Assembly (NCBI GenBank): GCA_934140575.1
Contig: CAKPBJ010000007.1
Location: 1 to 52,502, forward strand
Direction: 5' to 3'
Length of the DNA: 52,502 nt
Source of the DNA: an uncultured Bacilli bacterium
Lineage (GTDB): Bacteria; Bacillota_I; Bacilli_A; RF39; UBA660
The position numbers and the translations under genes were made by a program. Of the stretch, positions 24,850 through 32,833 are shown piece by piece. The notes under the pieces are model-generated. The model searched no databases, was not told where the DNA came from, and saw nothing but the letters and a program-made list of their open reading frames with translations. Every line of letters begins with the position of its first letter. Position 1 is the first letter of the stretch.

Positions 24850-26157
24850 ATGTTTGAAACATTAGGAGATAGATTACAAAATGCTTTACATAAGATAAAA
24901 GGATATGGAAAGATTACAGAAGATAATATTTCTGAGATGATGCGTGAGATTAGACTTGCATTATTAGAAGCAGATGTTAACTATAAGGTTGTTAAAGAAT
25001 TTACTAATACTGTTAAAGAGAAAGCTTTGGGTGAAGAAGTTGTATCTAGTATTAATCCAGGTGATTTATTTGTAAAAATTGTTAAGGATGAATTAACTGA
25101 ATTATTAGGTGGAGAAAGTGAAGAATTAAATGTAAATGGTAATCCAGCTATTCTTATGTTAGTTGGTTTACAAGGTTCAGGTAAAACTACTACTGCCGGA
25201 AAGCTTGCTAATTTTTTAAGGAAAAAGCATAGTAAAAAACCATTACTTGTTGCATGTGATGTTTATAGACCTGCGGCAATTGATCAGTTAAAACAATTAG
25301 GAAAAGAACTTAATATTGAAGTTTATGATGAAGGAAAGAAAAATCCAGTTGATATTTCTTTAAATGCAGTAGAGTATGCGAAAGAAAATAAGTTTGATTA
25401 TGTAATTATTGATACTGCTGGTAGACTTCATGTTGATGATGAGTTAATGCTTGAACTTGAAAATATTAGAACAAAAGTTAATCCTCAAGAAATACTTTTA
25501 GTTATTGATTCTATGATGGGACAAGATGCTATTAATGTTATTAGTGGTTTTAATGATCAATTACCTTTAACTGGTGTAGTTCTTACTAAACTTGATGGAG
25601 ATACTAGAGGTGGAGTTGCTTTATCTGTAAGACATTTAACTAATGTTCCAATAAAGTTTATTGGTGTAAGTGAAAAGTTAGATGGACTTGATTCATTTGA
25701 TCCTGAGAGAATGGCAGGAAGAATTCTTGGTATGGGAGATATTGTTTCTTTAGTTGAAAAAGCGACTGAGTCAATTGATGAAAAAGAAGCTGAAAAAACT
25801 GCAAATAAAATGATGCAAGGTAAATTTGATTTAGAAGACTTTTTATCAACAATGAAACAAATAAAAAGATTAGGACCTCTTGAAAATTTACTTAAATTAA
25901 TTCCAGGAGCAAAAAAGATGGGACTTAATAATGTTAAAGTTGATCCAAAACAAATGGCACGAATTGAAGCAATTGTTTTGTCAATGACTCCAAAAGAGCG
26001 TAAACATCCTGAAATTATAAAAGCTAGTAGAAAAACTAGAATTGCATCTGGTTCTGGAACTTCTGTACAGGAAGTAAACAGACTACTTCAACAATTCGAT
26101 CAAATGAAGAAAATGATGAAACAATTTAGTAATGGAAATATGAAATTACCATTTTAA
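24850..26157 (+). CDS. ffh: Signal recognition particle protein Ffh
   Basis: Ffh binds signal sequences and 4.5S/SRP RNA for co-translational targeting. The 435-residue product has an N domain and a G domain with GLQGSGKTTTAGKLA (about 105-119), DVYRPAAIDQLKQLG, DTAGRLHVD, TKLDGDTRGG and GVSEKLDGLD. The Met-rich M domain contains MTPKERKHPEII and SRKTRIASGSG, the RNA-binding part. The start follows AGGTGATAAT. Confidence 0.98.
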   Translation: MFETLGDRLQNALHKIKGYGKITEDNISEMMREIRLALLEADVNYKVVKEFTNTVKEKALGEEVVSSINPGDLFVKIVKDELTELLGGESEELNVNGNPAILMLVGLQGSGKTTTAGKLANFLRKKHSKKPLLVACDVYRPAAIDQLKQLGKELNIEVYDEGKKNPVDISLNAVEYAKENKFDYVIIDTAGRLHVDDELMLELENIRTKVNPQEILLVIDSMMGQDAINVISGFNDQLPLTGVVLTKLDGDTRGGVALSVRHLTNVPIKFIGVSEKLDGLDSFDPERMAGRILGMGDIVSLVEKATESIDEKEAEKTANKMMQGKFDLEDFLSTMKQIKRLGPLENLLKLIPGAKKMGLNNVKVDPKQMARIEAIVLSMTPKERKHPEIIKASRKTRIASGSGTSVQEVNRLLQQFDQMKKMMKQFSNGNMKLPF

Positions 26158-26202
26158 TAATATTTGAATTGGGCTTTTTTAGTAGAAATAAATCATTATT
26201 TA

Positions 26203-26211
26203 CATAATATA
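26203..26211 (+). promoter_or_regulatory. Possible SigE/SigK-type -10 upstream of the coat gene
   Basis: CATAATATA fits the mother-cell sigma -10 pattern CATAnnnTA and lies 17 bases before the ATG of the CotD-like gene. A matching -35 is not clear, so this is suggestive only. Confidence 0.3.
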
Positions 26212-26227
26212 TTCTAGGAGGTATAAA

Positions 26228-26440
26228 ATGTATAATAATGATTTTTTTCAAAAAATGAATATGGAAAATATTGTAGATGGTAATAATAACAATATTACTA
26301 ATGATATGAATGTTGATGTTAACGTTAACAATTCTAATATGAGTGGTGTTATGCAACAACCAATTGGTGAAGGTGTACAAGAAAAGGTAATTCATAGAAC
26401 TTTTGTACATGAGGTACCACATGTTTGTGTTTATTTGTAA
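26228..26440 (+). pseudogene. CotD-like spore coat gene, 5' part (interrupted by element at 26418)
   Basis: This 70-codon frame has AGGAGG upstream. It encodes an Asn-rich N-terminal half and then VIHRTFVHEVPHVC, after which three element-derived codons (VYL) and a stop follow. The sequence breaks in the middle of a motif whose continuation, PIHTRIINHHVYKHTYRPQY, lies 5.1 kb downstream at 31578. Joining 26228-26428 to 31578-31700 gives a continuous 107-residue His/Cys-rich protein like CotD-type coat proteins. It is best read as a gene interrupted by an excisable element rather than simply dead. Coat identity is by eye; the split is seen directly. Confidence 0.8.
26418..26428 (+). repeat. Left attachment core (attL) CACATGTTTGT
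   Basis: This 11-bp sequence is repeated exactly at 31567-31577 and lies where the coat gene is broken. Recombination between the copies restores the reading frame. Confidence 0.8.
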
Positions 26441-26465
26441 GACCAATTATTTAGTCTTTTTTTAT
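26439..26465 (+). terminator. Terminator just inside the element
   Basis: AAGAC (26439-26443) and GTCTT (26454-26458) pair and a run of T follows. It would end transcripts of the truncated coat gene while the element is in place. Confidence 0.5.
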
Positions 26466-26598
26466 ATATAATATTTTTAATACTTTTATTTTTTTGTAGT
26501 ATTACAGTTATCAGTAAAAATCATTAGTTTTATTGATATTATTAGAAAAAAGTGGTTGTGGAAAAAATATTTTGAAAAGTATTTGTAAGGAGTAGTAT

Positions 26599-26943
26599 AT
26601 GATAGTAAAGGATTTTTATGTAAGTGATAAAGATTATTTTATAGAATATTTAATTAGATATTTAATTAAATATGGGATAAGTTATTGCTTTTTAAAAGAA
26701 GAAAATGAAATACATTTTGATAATTATATAATTAGATTTCATGGGAAAGTAAATGAAATTGATAATATAAGTGCATTATTAAATACTTTAATGGATACTA
26801 TTTCTATGGATAAAAATGAATTTTTAAAAGTTTCTGAAAACAAAGAATTTGTAGATAAAAAGCTATATCAAAGAAGAAATAAAATGTTAATAAAACAAGA
26901 AAATAGATGTTATAGTAAATTGGTTAATACTAGAAGAAAATAG
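26599..26943 (+). CDS. Uncharacterised small element protein, basic C-terminus
   Basis: This 114-residue protein follows AAGGAGTAGTAT and is the first gene in the element. Residues 1-90 look like a small alpha/beta fold with many Tyr and Ile. The last 25 are strongly basic (KKLYQRRNKMLIK, then NTRRK), suggesting nucleic-acid contact. It has its own terminator. I recognise no family. A small basic protein encoded next to a serine recombinase inside its element could be the recombination directionality factor; this is inference from position only. Confidence 0.6.
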   Translation: MIVKDFYVSDKDYFIEYLIRYLIKYGISYCFLKEENEIHFDNYIIRFHGKVNEIDNISALLNTLMDTISMDKNEFLKVSENKEFVDKKLYQRRNKMLIKQENRCYSKLVNTRRK

Positions 26944-26949
26944 TTTTTT

Positions 26950-26985
26950 GACTGTGGATAATTATTTATCAATAGTCTTTTTTTT
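26950..26985 (+). terminator. Terminator between the first element gene and the recombinase unit
   Basis: GACT/AGTC and GATAA/TTATC form an interrupted stem, followed by eight T residues. Confidence 0.6.
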
Positions 26986-27021
26986 ATTTATAAACATAAA
27001 ATGTATTGGTGATTTTTTTAG

Positions 27022-27123
27022 ATGAAATATGATATTAGATTAATTTTTAATGAAGAGTTTGATTTGAATGAGATTATGTCTTCGATAATTATTAAGGAAT
27101 ATATAAATAAAAATGGTGTATAG
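27022..27123 (+). CDS. 33-residue ORF overlapping the recombinase start
   Basis: ATG at 27022 follows GGTGATTTTTTTAG and opens 33 codons (beginning MKYDIRLIFNEEFDL) that end 11 bases inside the recombinase gene in another frame. Such an overlap usually couples translation and could set recombinase level. CATAAAAT at 26995-27002 resembles a SigE -10 (CATACAnT), with no clear -35. The second serine recombinase in this window is preceded by a similar tiny ORF (46582-46689). Unrecognised peptide. Confidence 0.45.
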   Translation: MKYDIRLIFNEEFDLNEIMSSIIIKEYINKNGV

Positions 27124-28633
27124 TGTTGGATTATATATTAGATTGTCTAAAGAAGATAAAGATAATTTTTTAAGTGAGAGTGTAGTAAATCAGAAAAGTT
27201 TACTTAGACAGTATGCAATAGAGAATAATTTAGAAATATTTGATTATTATATTGATGATGGATACTCGGGTACTAATTTTGATAGACCTGAATTTAGAAG
27301 ATTAATTAATGATATTGAAAATAAAAGAATTAATATGGTTATTACTAAGGATATGTCAAGGCTTGGAAGAGATTATATAGAAACTTGTAATTTGATTGAA
27401 AAGTATTTTCCATTAAATGGTGTTAGGTATATTGCGATTACTGATAATATTGATACGTATTTAGATAATTCTAATAATGAAATTACTCCATTTAAAGCTA
27501 TAATGAATGATTATTATGCGAAAGATATTTCTAAGAAGATAAGAAGTAGTTTGATTGCGAAGAAAAGAGAAGGTAAATGGGTAAGTGGAAGATGTCCGTT
27601 TGGGTATGATAGAGATTCTAAAGATAAAAATCATTTAGTAATTAATTTTGAAAAAGCAATTGTTGTTAGAGATATTTATAAAATGTATCTTGATGGTATG
27701 AGTATTTATGCTATAACTAAAAAATTAAATGATAATTCTGTAAAAATACCTTCTGAATATTATGATTTTAAATGGAATGGTAAAAGTTCTTTTAATAGGA
27801 ATTGGAATTCAAAGACTGTTAAAGATATATTGTCTAATGAGGTTTATATTGGTAATTTAGTTCAAAATAAAAGAAGTAAAATTAATTATAAGATTAATAA
27901 AGTTGTTTATAATGATAAAGATAAATATATTGTAGTAAGTAATACTCATGAGGCAATTATTGATAAAGATGTATTTTATAATGTGCAAAAGTTGTTATCT
28001 AAAAATAAAAAAAGATGTGATAAGTTAGAAGATTATTTATTGGATGGAATAATTTATTGTGGAGAATGTCATAAAAGAATATTAATTAATTCTAGAAGAA
28101 AAAAGGATGGTAATTGTTATACTATATGTAGTGGATATAGGAAGAATAAGGGGTGTACAATACATTCAAATAATTATGATAAATTAGAAAAAGCAGTTGT
28201 GGAAAAAATATATAATTATGTAGTTAGTAATATTGATGTAGAAGAAATAAAGAAAAAATGCTTGTGCAAAATTGAATTGTTTAATAAAAAAAATAGTAAA
28301 AAGAGTTGTAATTTCTTTGATAAAGAAGTTCTGAGTAAAGAGATTTTAAAACTAGAAGATAGTTTAGATAAAATTTATATTGATAAAGTGAATGGTTATG
28401 TAGATTGTAGGCAATATGAAAGAGTAAAAAGTAAAATTGATAAGAAAATTAAATGTTTACAAAATGAAATTAGTTTATTAAGTGAGGTAATAGTTGATAA
28501 TAAGAAAAATAGTATTATTGACTATGTTGATAATTATTTTCAACATTTAAAAATAACTAGGAATGTGATAATTATGGTTGTGGAAAAAATATATTTGTAT
28601 CAAGATGGTAAAATAGATGTTATTATAAAGTGA
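27113..28633 (+). CDS. Large serine recombinase (SpoIVCA/TndX type)
   Basis: This 506-residue enzyme cuts and rejoins DNA at att sites through a 5' phosphoserine. The catalytic Ser is in YIRLSKED (residue 12). DDGYSGTNFDRPEF and the resolvase Arg segment MSRLGRDY follow. A recombinase domain starts GKWVSGRCPFGYDR, then a zinc ribbon with CGECHKR and a second Cys pair. A Lys-rich coiled coil (about 400-470) completes the protein. It is inside the element that splits the coat gene, with one half-site 0.7 kb upstream, so its likely job is to excise that element. No stop or frameshift is visible. Confidence 0.93.
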   Translation: MVYSVGLYIRLSKEDKDNFLSESVVNQKSLLRQYAIENNLEIFDYYIDDGYSGTNFDRPEFRRLINDIENKRINMVITKDMSRLGRDYIETCNLIEKYFPLNGVRYIAITDNIDTYLDNSNNEITPFKAIMNDYYAKDISKKIRSSLIAKKREGKWVSGRCPFGYDRDSKDKNHLVINFEKAIVVRDIYKMYLDGMSIYAITKKLNDNSVKIPSEYYDFKWNGKSSFNRNWNSKTVKDILSNEVYIGNLVQNKRSKINYKINKVVYNDKDKYIVVSNTHEAIIDKDVFYNVQKLLSKNKKRCDKLEDYLLDGIIYCGECHKRILINSRRKKDGNCYTICSGYRKNKGCTIHSNNYDKLEKAVVEKIYNYVVSNIDVEEIKKKCLCKIELFNKKNSKKSCNFFDKEVLSKEILKLEDSLDKIYIDKVNGYVDCRQYERVKSKIDKKIKCLQNEISLLSEVIVDNKKNSIIDYVDNYFQHLKITRNVIIMVVEKIYLYQDGKIDVIIK

Positions 28634-28710
28634 AATTTATAGTTTTACTGAAGAAAAATTAATTTTTTCTTTTTTTTGTGGTATACTTTTTTAGATAAGA
28701 AGGTAATAAA

Positions 28711-31335
28711 ATGATTCAATTATTTGATATTAAGAAAGCAAAAAAAGATTTGAAAACTAGTGATAGTGAAATATTAAAAAAGTATTTAGATTTTTCTAAT
28801 AAAACCATAGATGAAGTTTTTTCTATCTGCGAGAGTAGTGAGGTTGGCCTTAATGAAAGTAAAGTTAGGTCTAGACTTTTAAAATATGGAAAAAATGTAG
28901 TGGTTAAAGAAGATAATAAGAGCCCTTTATATTTTCTTTTCATGTCCTTTAAAGATGAATTTATTATAATTTTATTAGTTTTAGCTTTAATTAATTTTCT
29001 TTTAGGTGATAAGCTTGGTTCTTTAATAATTGTTGTTATTGCAATTATTAGTGTTTTGATTAGATTTTTTCAAGATTATTCAGTTTATAAATTTAATAAG
29101 AAATTAAAAAGTAGTATATATTCAACAGTTAATGTATTTAGAAATGGTGAAGAAAAAGAAGTTAGGGTAGATGATGTTGTAGTTGGTGATATTATTAGAC
29201 TTAATGCAGGTACTATAATACCAGCTGATTTAAGAGTAATTGATTCTAAGGATTTATTTCTTAATCAATCTGTTTTTACAGGAGAAAGTGTTTTAATTGA
29301 AAAGGTTACTAATAGTAAAGGTGATGCTAAAGAAATATTTAGTATAGATAATATTTGTCTTATGGGAACATCTGTTGTTAGTGGGCGTGGAAGTGGAGTA
29401 GTAATTTCTACTGGATTTGATACTTATCTTGGACATGTCGGAAGTGAAGTAAATACAAAGGAAGAGATTACTAATTTTGATAAAGGTATTAAAAATATTT
29501 CTAAGTTACTAATTAAATATATGATAGGTGTATGTTTAGTTGTTATTATAATTGATGGTGTTATTAAGCAAAATATTAGTGAAGCTTTACTATTTGCTTT
29601 AAGTGTTGCGGTTGGTATTACTCCTAGTATGTTGCCAATGATTCTTAATGTTAATTTGACTAAAGGTAGTAGAAGTCTTGCGAATAAGAAAACTTTAGTA
29701 AAGAAAATTGAATCTATTCAAAATTTAGGAGCAATTGATATACTTTGTACTGATAAAACTGGTACTCTTACAGAGAATAAGATTACGTTACAAAAATATA
29801 TTGATGCAGAAGGTATGGAAAATGATGAGATTTTAGAGTATGCTTTTTTGAATAGTTATTATAGTACTGGTATTAAGAATTTAATTGATAAAGCAATTAT
29901 TGTTTATGGAAGAGATCATGATATTTTAAGCAAGATAGAGAAGTATGAAAAGGTGGATGAGATTCCGTTTGATTATACTAGAAAGAAACAAAGTGTTGTG
30001 GTTAGAAATAAATCTTCTTATAGAATGATTACTAAGGGTGCTTTAGAGGAGATTATTAATGATTGTTCAAATGCTTTTATTAAGAAAAAAAGTGTTCCTA
30101 TTACTAAAGATATAAAAGAAAAAATAAAAGATAAAGCAATTGAACTTGCTAATCAAGGAATGCAAGTAATTGCTCTTGCTGAGAAGAGAAATTATCCTGG
30201 AAAAGAAAAATTTAATTCTTCTTGTGAGAAAGATATGGTATTTGTTGGATTTGTTGGATTCTTAGATCCTGCGAAGAAAGATGTTAAGAAGACTTTATCT
30301 GATTTATCTAAGATTGGTGTTAGAACTAAGATTTTAACAGGAGATAACCCTTATGCTACTAAGAATATTTGTAATTTAGTTGGTCTTAATGGTGATAATA
30401 TTCTTCTTGGTAGTGACATTGATAAGATGAATGATGATGAGTTAAGCAAAAAGATTGAAGAAATTGATGTGTTTGCTAGAATGAATCCTCTTCAAAAAGA
30501 AAGAGTTGTTTCCTTATGTCGTGAAGCTGGTCATGTTGTTGGATATATGGGTGATGGTGTAAATGATGCTCCTTCTCTTAGTAAGGCTGATGTTGGTATT
30601 TCAGTTAATAGTGCTACTTCTATTGCTAAAGAGGCAAGTGATATAATTATTTTAAAACAAAGTTTAAGAGTTATTTATGATGGAGTAATTGAAGGTAGAA
30701 AAGTATATGGAAATATAATTAAATATATGAAGATGGCTTTGAGTGCTGATTTTGGAGATGTATTTAGTATAATGATTGCAAGTATATTCTTACCATTTTT
30801 ACCATTACTTCCAATACAAATGTTATTACAAGATTTTATTTATGATTTTTCTCAAATAGGTATTCCATATGATAATGTAGATGATGAATTTTTAAAGAAT
30901 CCTAAGAAGTGGGATACTAAAGGTATATCTAGATTTATGAAAGTAATGGGTATAACTAGTTCATTAATAGATGTTATTTCATTTATAATTTTCTGGTTTA
31001 TATTTAAGTATAATTCAGTAAACATGCAATCTTATTTTCAAACTGCTTGGTTTGTAACTTGTCTTGCTACTGAACTTATGATTATTTATAACGTTCGTAC
31101 GTCTAAGAAACCATTTGTTGAATCAAATGCTAGTAAAAAGTTAAATTTATTAACAATATTTTCTTTAGTACTTACAATTATTTGTCCTTTATTATTATAT
31201 AGAATTGAATCATTTCATTTTGTAGTATTACCAATAGGATTCTATTTCTACTTAGTATTATTAATTCTTTTATATTTTGTAGTTGTTTCATTTATAAAGA
31301 AAGTATATATTAAGAAGTATAATGAGTGGTTGTAG
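28711..31335 (+). CDS. mgtA: MgtA-type Mg2+-transporting P-type ATPase
   Basis: This 874-residue P-type ATPase has the actuator motif FTGES, the phosphorylation site DKTGTLT (Asp near 348), KGALEEI for nucleotide binding and MGDGVNDAPSL. Ten hydrophobic segments surround them. Resemblance to MgtA/MgtB is strongest around LLQDFIYDFSQIGIPYDNVD. MgtA imports Mg2+. It lies inside the coat-gene element as its only large cargo and appears intact. A Ca2+-ATPase is less likely because of the MgtA-type segment near the sixth helix. Confidence 0.88.
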   Translation: MIQLFDIKKAKKDLKTSDSEILKKYLDFSNKTIDEVFSICESSEVGLNESKVRSRLLKYGKNVVVKEDNKSPLYFLFMSFKDEFIIILLVLALINFLLGDKLGSLIIVVIAIISVLIRFFQDYSVYKFNKKLKSSIYSTVNVFRNGEEKEVRVDDVVVGDIIRLNAGTIIPADLRVIDSKDLFLNQSVFTGESVLIEKVTNSKGDAKEIFSIDNICLMGTSVVSGRGSGVVISTGFDTYLGHVGSEVNTKEEITNFDKGIKNISKLLIKYMIGVCLVVIIIDGVIKQNISEALLFALSVAVGITPSMLPMILNVNLTKGSRSLANKKTLVKKIESIQNLGAIDILCTDKTGTLTENKITLQKYIDAEGMENDEILEYAFLNSYYSTGIKNLIDKAIIVYGRDHDILSKIEKYEKVDEIPFDYTRKKQSVVVRNKSSYRMITKGALEEIINDCSNAFIKKKSVPITKDIKEKIKDKAIELANQGMQVIALAEKRNYPGKEKFNSSCEKDMVFVGFVGFLDPAKKDVKKTLSDLSKIGVRTKILTGDNPYATKNICNLVGLNGDNILLGSDIDKMNDDELSKKIEEIDVFARMNPLQKERVVSLCREAGHVVGYMGDGVNDAPSLSKADVGISVNSATSIAKEASDIIILKQSLRVIYDGVIEGRKVYGNIIKYMKMALSADFGDVFSIMIASIFLPFLPLLPIQMLLQDFIYDFSQIGIPYDNVDDEFLKNPKKWDTKGISRFMKVMGITSSLIDVISFIIFWFIFKYNSVNMQSYFQTAWFVTCLATELMIIYNVRTSKKPFVESNASKKLNLLTIFSLVLTIICPLLLYRIESFHFVVLPIGFYFYLVLLILLYFVVVSFIKKVYIKKYNEWL

Positions 31336-31360
31336 TACTTTTAGTTTATAAATTAGTATT

Positions 31361-31391
31361 AAGGTGTCTAGTGTGTAGATGCCTTTTTGTG
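31361..31391 (+). terminator. Terminator after the Mg2+ ATPase
   Basis: AAGGTGTCT pairs with AGATGCCTT through two G-U pairs, and TTTTTGTG follows. Confidence 0.5.
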
Positions 31392-31407
31392 TGGTTAGTT
31401 TATTTTT

Positions 31408-31546
31408 GATGATGATAAGTCTTATTATATGAGAGGCTTAAAAGAATATCAAAGAGATAAAAAGTTTTTTTAGATACTATTTTTATGAACAAGATTTATA
31501 TGAGCAGGTATGTTTAGAATTACTTGATTTTAAGATTGATGGGTAA
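31408..31546 (+). pseudogene. Decayed gene fragment, possibly the tail of a Fic-like protein
   Basis: Coding-like sequence is spread over three frames: DDDKSYYMRGLK, then EYQRDKKFF after a one-base shift. RYYFYEQDLYEQ with LELLDFKIDG follows after a stop. The pieces read as one protein end damaged by a frameshift and a stop. The Tyr-rich sequence faintly recalls the C-terminus of Fic-domain proteins, but I cannot confirm this. It lies at the right end of the coat-gene element. Confidence 0.35.
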
Positions 31547-31566
31547 GTATTACATAATGAAGTAAA

Positions 31567-31577
31567 CACATGTTTGT
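31567..31577 (+). repeat. Right attachment core (attR) CACATGTTTGT
   Basis: An exact second copy of the 26418-26428 sequence. It is followed at once by CCTATACATACTCG, the in-frame continuation of the coat gene. Confidence 0.8.
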
Positions 31578-31700
31578 CCTATACATACTCGTATAATTAA
31601 TCATCATGTTTATAAACATACTTATCGTCCACAATATACATGTTCTGAAGAGAATGTATGCAGTAATGTTCAATGTGGTTCATGTTGTCAATTTAAGTAA
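31578..31700 (+). pseudogene. CotD-like spore coat gene, 3' part
   Basis: Forty codons and a TAA, with no start codon of their own, encode PIHTRIINHHVYKHTYRPQY and then a Cys-rich end (TCSEENVC, CGSCCQFK). The His and Cys content and the HTRxINHH pattern resemble CotD-type inner coat proteins. It is the missing end of the frame at 26228. The two fragments share the codon phase exactly across the 11-bp core, so precise excision of the element needs no further repair. Confidence 0.8.
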
Positions 31701-31797
31701 TTGTAAATATTTGTGTAAATATTAATGTCTAATTGTGTCATGTTACTTGTCTTTTAAATGGGAGTGTTTTATTCTTATAGTAGGGAGTGTGATACGA

Positions 31798-32004
31798 ATG
31801 ATATATCCATCTATAGATAAACTTTTAAACATAGTAGACTCTAAATATGAATTAGTTCATATTGCTGCTAGAAGAAGTAAACAAATTTCGAGGGAAGGAT
31901 ATTTACAAAAGCCTGAATCCGAGTATAAGAGTAAAAGGAATATAGGAAGGGCCCTTGAAGAAGTCTGTGATGGACTTATAGAGGTTAAGAAGAGAGGAGA
32001 ATAA
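31798..32004 (+). CDS. rpoZ: RNA polymerase omega subunit
   Basis: Omega assists folding and assembly of the beta' subunit. The 68-residue product starts MIYPSIDKLLNIVDSKYELV, followed by HIAARRSKQI; it ends with KNIGRALEEV-like residues (RNIGRALEEVCDG), the standard omega pattern. The ATG at 31798 is preceded by GGGAG; in-frame codons upstream lack homology. It is the first chromosomal gene after the coat-gene element, followed closely by recX. Confidence 0.92.
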   Translation: MIYPSIDKLLNIVDSKYELVHIAARRSKQISREGYLQKPESEYKSKRNIGRALEEVCDGLIEVKKRGE

Positions 32005-32055
32005 TCTTCTCTTTTTATGTTATTATTTATGCTATAATATTTTTAGGTGATAGTC

Positions 32056-32802
32056 ATGAGAATAATTAAGTATAAGAAAGGTTCTAAAGGACTTTATAAA
32101 GTAGAACTTGATGATGGAAGAGTATTATCTTTATATGAAGATGTTATTTTAAAATTTGATTTGCTTTTAAAAAAAGAAATAATGGATTCAGATTTGGATA
32201 GTATTAATAAGTATAATTTAGAATGTGATGTTTACTATGTTGCGCTTAATAATATTAAAAGTAGGTTTAAAAGTGAATTTGAACTTAGAACTGTTTTGAA
32301 GAAGAAAGAATATCCTGATGAGTATATTGAATTAGCTATTAATAAACTTATAAAGCAAGGTTATTTGAATGATAGATTATTTGCAAGAAGTTATATTAAT
32401 AATCAGATGCTTACAACAAGTAGAGGACCACTTAGAATTCAACGTGATTTATTAGATAAAAAGATTGATTATAATGTAATTAATGAGGAACTTAGTGTTT
32501 TTAGTGAAGAAGAACAAATGATGAAAATAAAAAAGATTATTTCAAAAAAAATTCAATCAAATCATAGTAGAGGAGGGCATGTTTTAAAACAAAAGGTAGT
32601 TAATGATGTTAAACTTCTTGGATATGATAGTTTAGTTATAAGTCGTGTGATTTCTGAATTTGATTTTTCTAGTAATGATGAGGATATTGCGAAGAAAGAG
32701 TATAATAAATTATATAAACGTTTAAGCCATAGATATTCAGGTGATGAATTAGAAAGAAAGATAAGGGAAAAATTATATCAAAAAGGTTTAAAATTAAAAT
32801 AA
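32056..32802 (+). CDS. recX: Regulatory protein RecX
   Basis: RecX modulates RecA filaments. The 248-residue product has the family's three-helix repeats. ELRTVLKKKEYPDEYIELAI is followed by KQGYLNDRLFARSYIN, and RGPLRIQRDLLDKKID by the C-terminal KLYKRLSHRYSGDE...KLYQKGLK. The ATG at 32056 follows AGGTGAT; a GTG three codons earlier would abut it. recA is about 18 kb away, so the two are unlinked here. A TATAAT-like -10 lies close upstream. Confidence 0.88.
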   Translation: MRIIKYKKGSKGLYKVELDDGRVLSLYEDVILKFDLLLKKEIMDSDLDSINKYNLECDVYYVALNNIKSRFKSEFELRTVLKKKEYPDEYIELAINKLIKQGYLNDRLFARSYINNQMLTTSRGPLRIQRDLLDKKIDYNVINEELSVFSEEEQMMKIKKIISKKIQSNHSRGGHVLKQKVVNDVKLLGYDSLVISRVISEFDFSSNDEDIAKKEYNKLYKRLSHRYSGDELERKIREKLYQKGLKLK

Positions 32803-32805
32803 AAA

Positions 32806-32833
32806 GACTTCAAATTTAATTGAAGTCATTTTT
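32806..32833. terminator. Bidirectional terminator between recX and prsA
   Basis: GACTTCAA and TTGAAGTC pair around ATTTAA, with A residues before and T residues after, serving both convergent genes. Confidence 0.8.

Larger units (their letters stand above)
26418..31577 (+). mobile_element. Skin-like intervening element in a CotD-like coat gene (5149 bp)
   Basis: The element is bounded by direct copies of CACATGTTTGT. It encodes a 114-residue protein, a 33-residue ORF, a large serine recombinase, a MgtA-type ATPase and a decayed gene, all on the plus strand. The circle junction predicted by excision is a near-perfect dyad: AAGTAAACACA, TGTT, then TGTGTTTATTT. Sporulation genes split by serine-recombinase elements are known (the skin element in sigK and others); a mother-cell gene is a safe site because the rearranged genome is not inherited. 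Regulated excision is inferred. Confidence 0.8.

Noticed and set aside
26228..26440. Reading the 70-codon frame as a complete gene of its own
   Set aside because: The last three codons come from element sequence, and the missing continuation is found in frame beyond an exact 11-bp repeat.
26953..26961. TGTGGATAA, a perfect DnaA box
   Set aside because: Single copy, inside a terminator stem, with no cluster of boxes or origin genes nearby.
28711..31335. Calling the P-type ATPase a Ca2+ pump
   Set aside because: The LLQDFIYDFSQIGIPYDNVD segment and overall order fit MgtA/MgtB better.
31336..31566. A functional gene between the ATPase and the right junction
   Set aside because: Coding-like segments change frame and contain stops; only a decayed fragment is supported.
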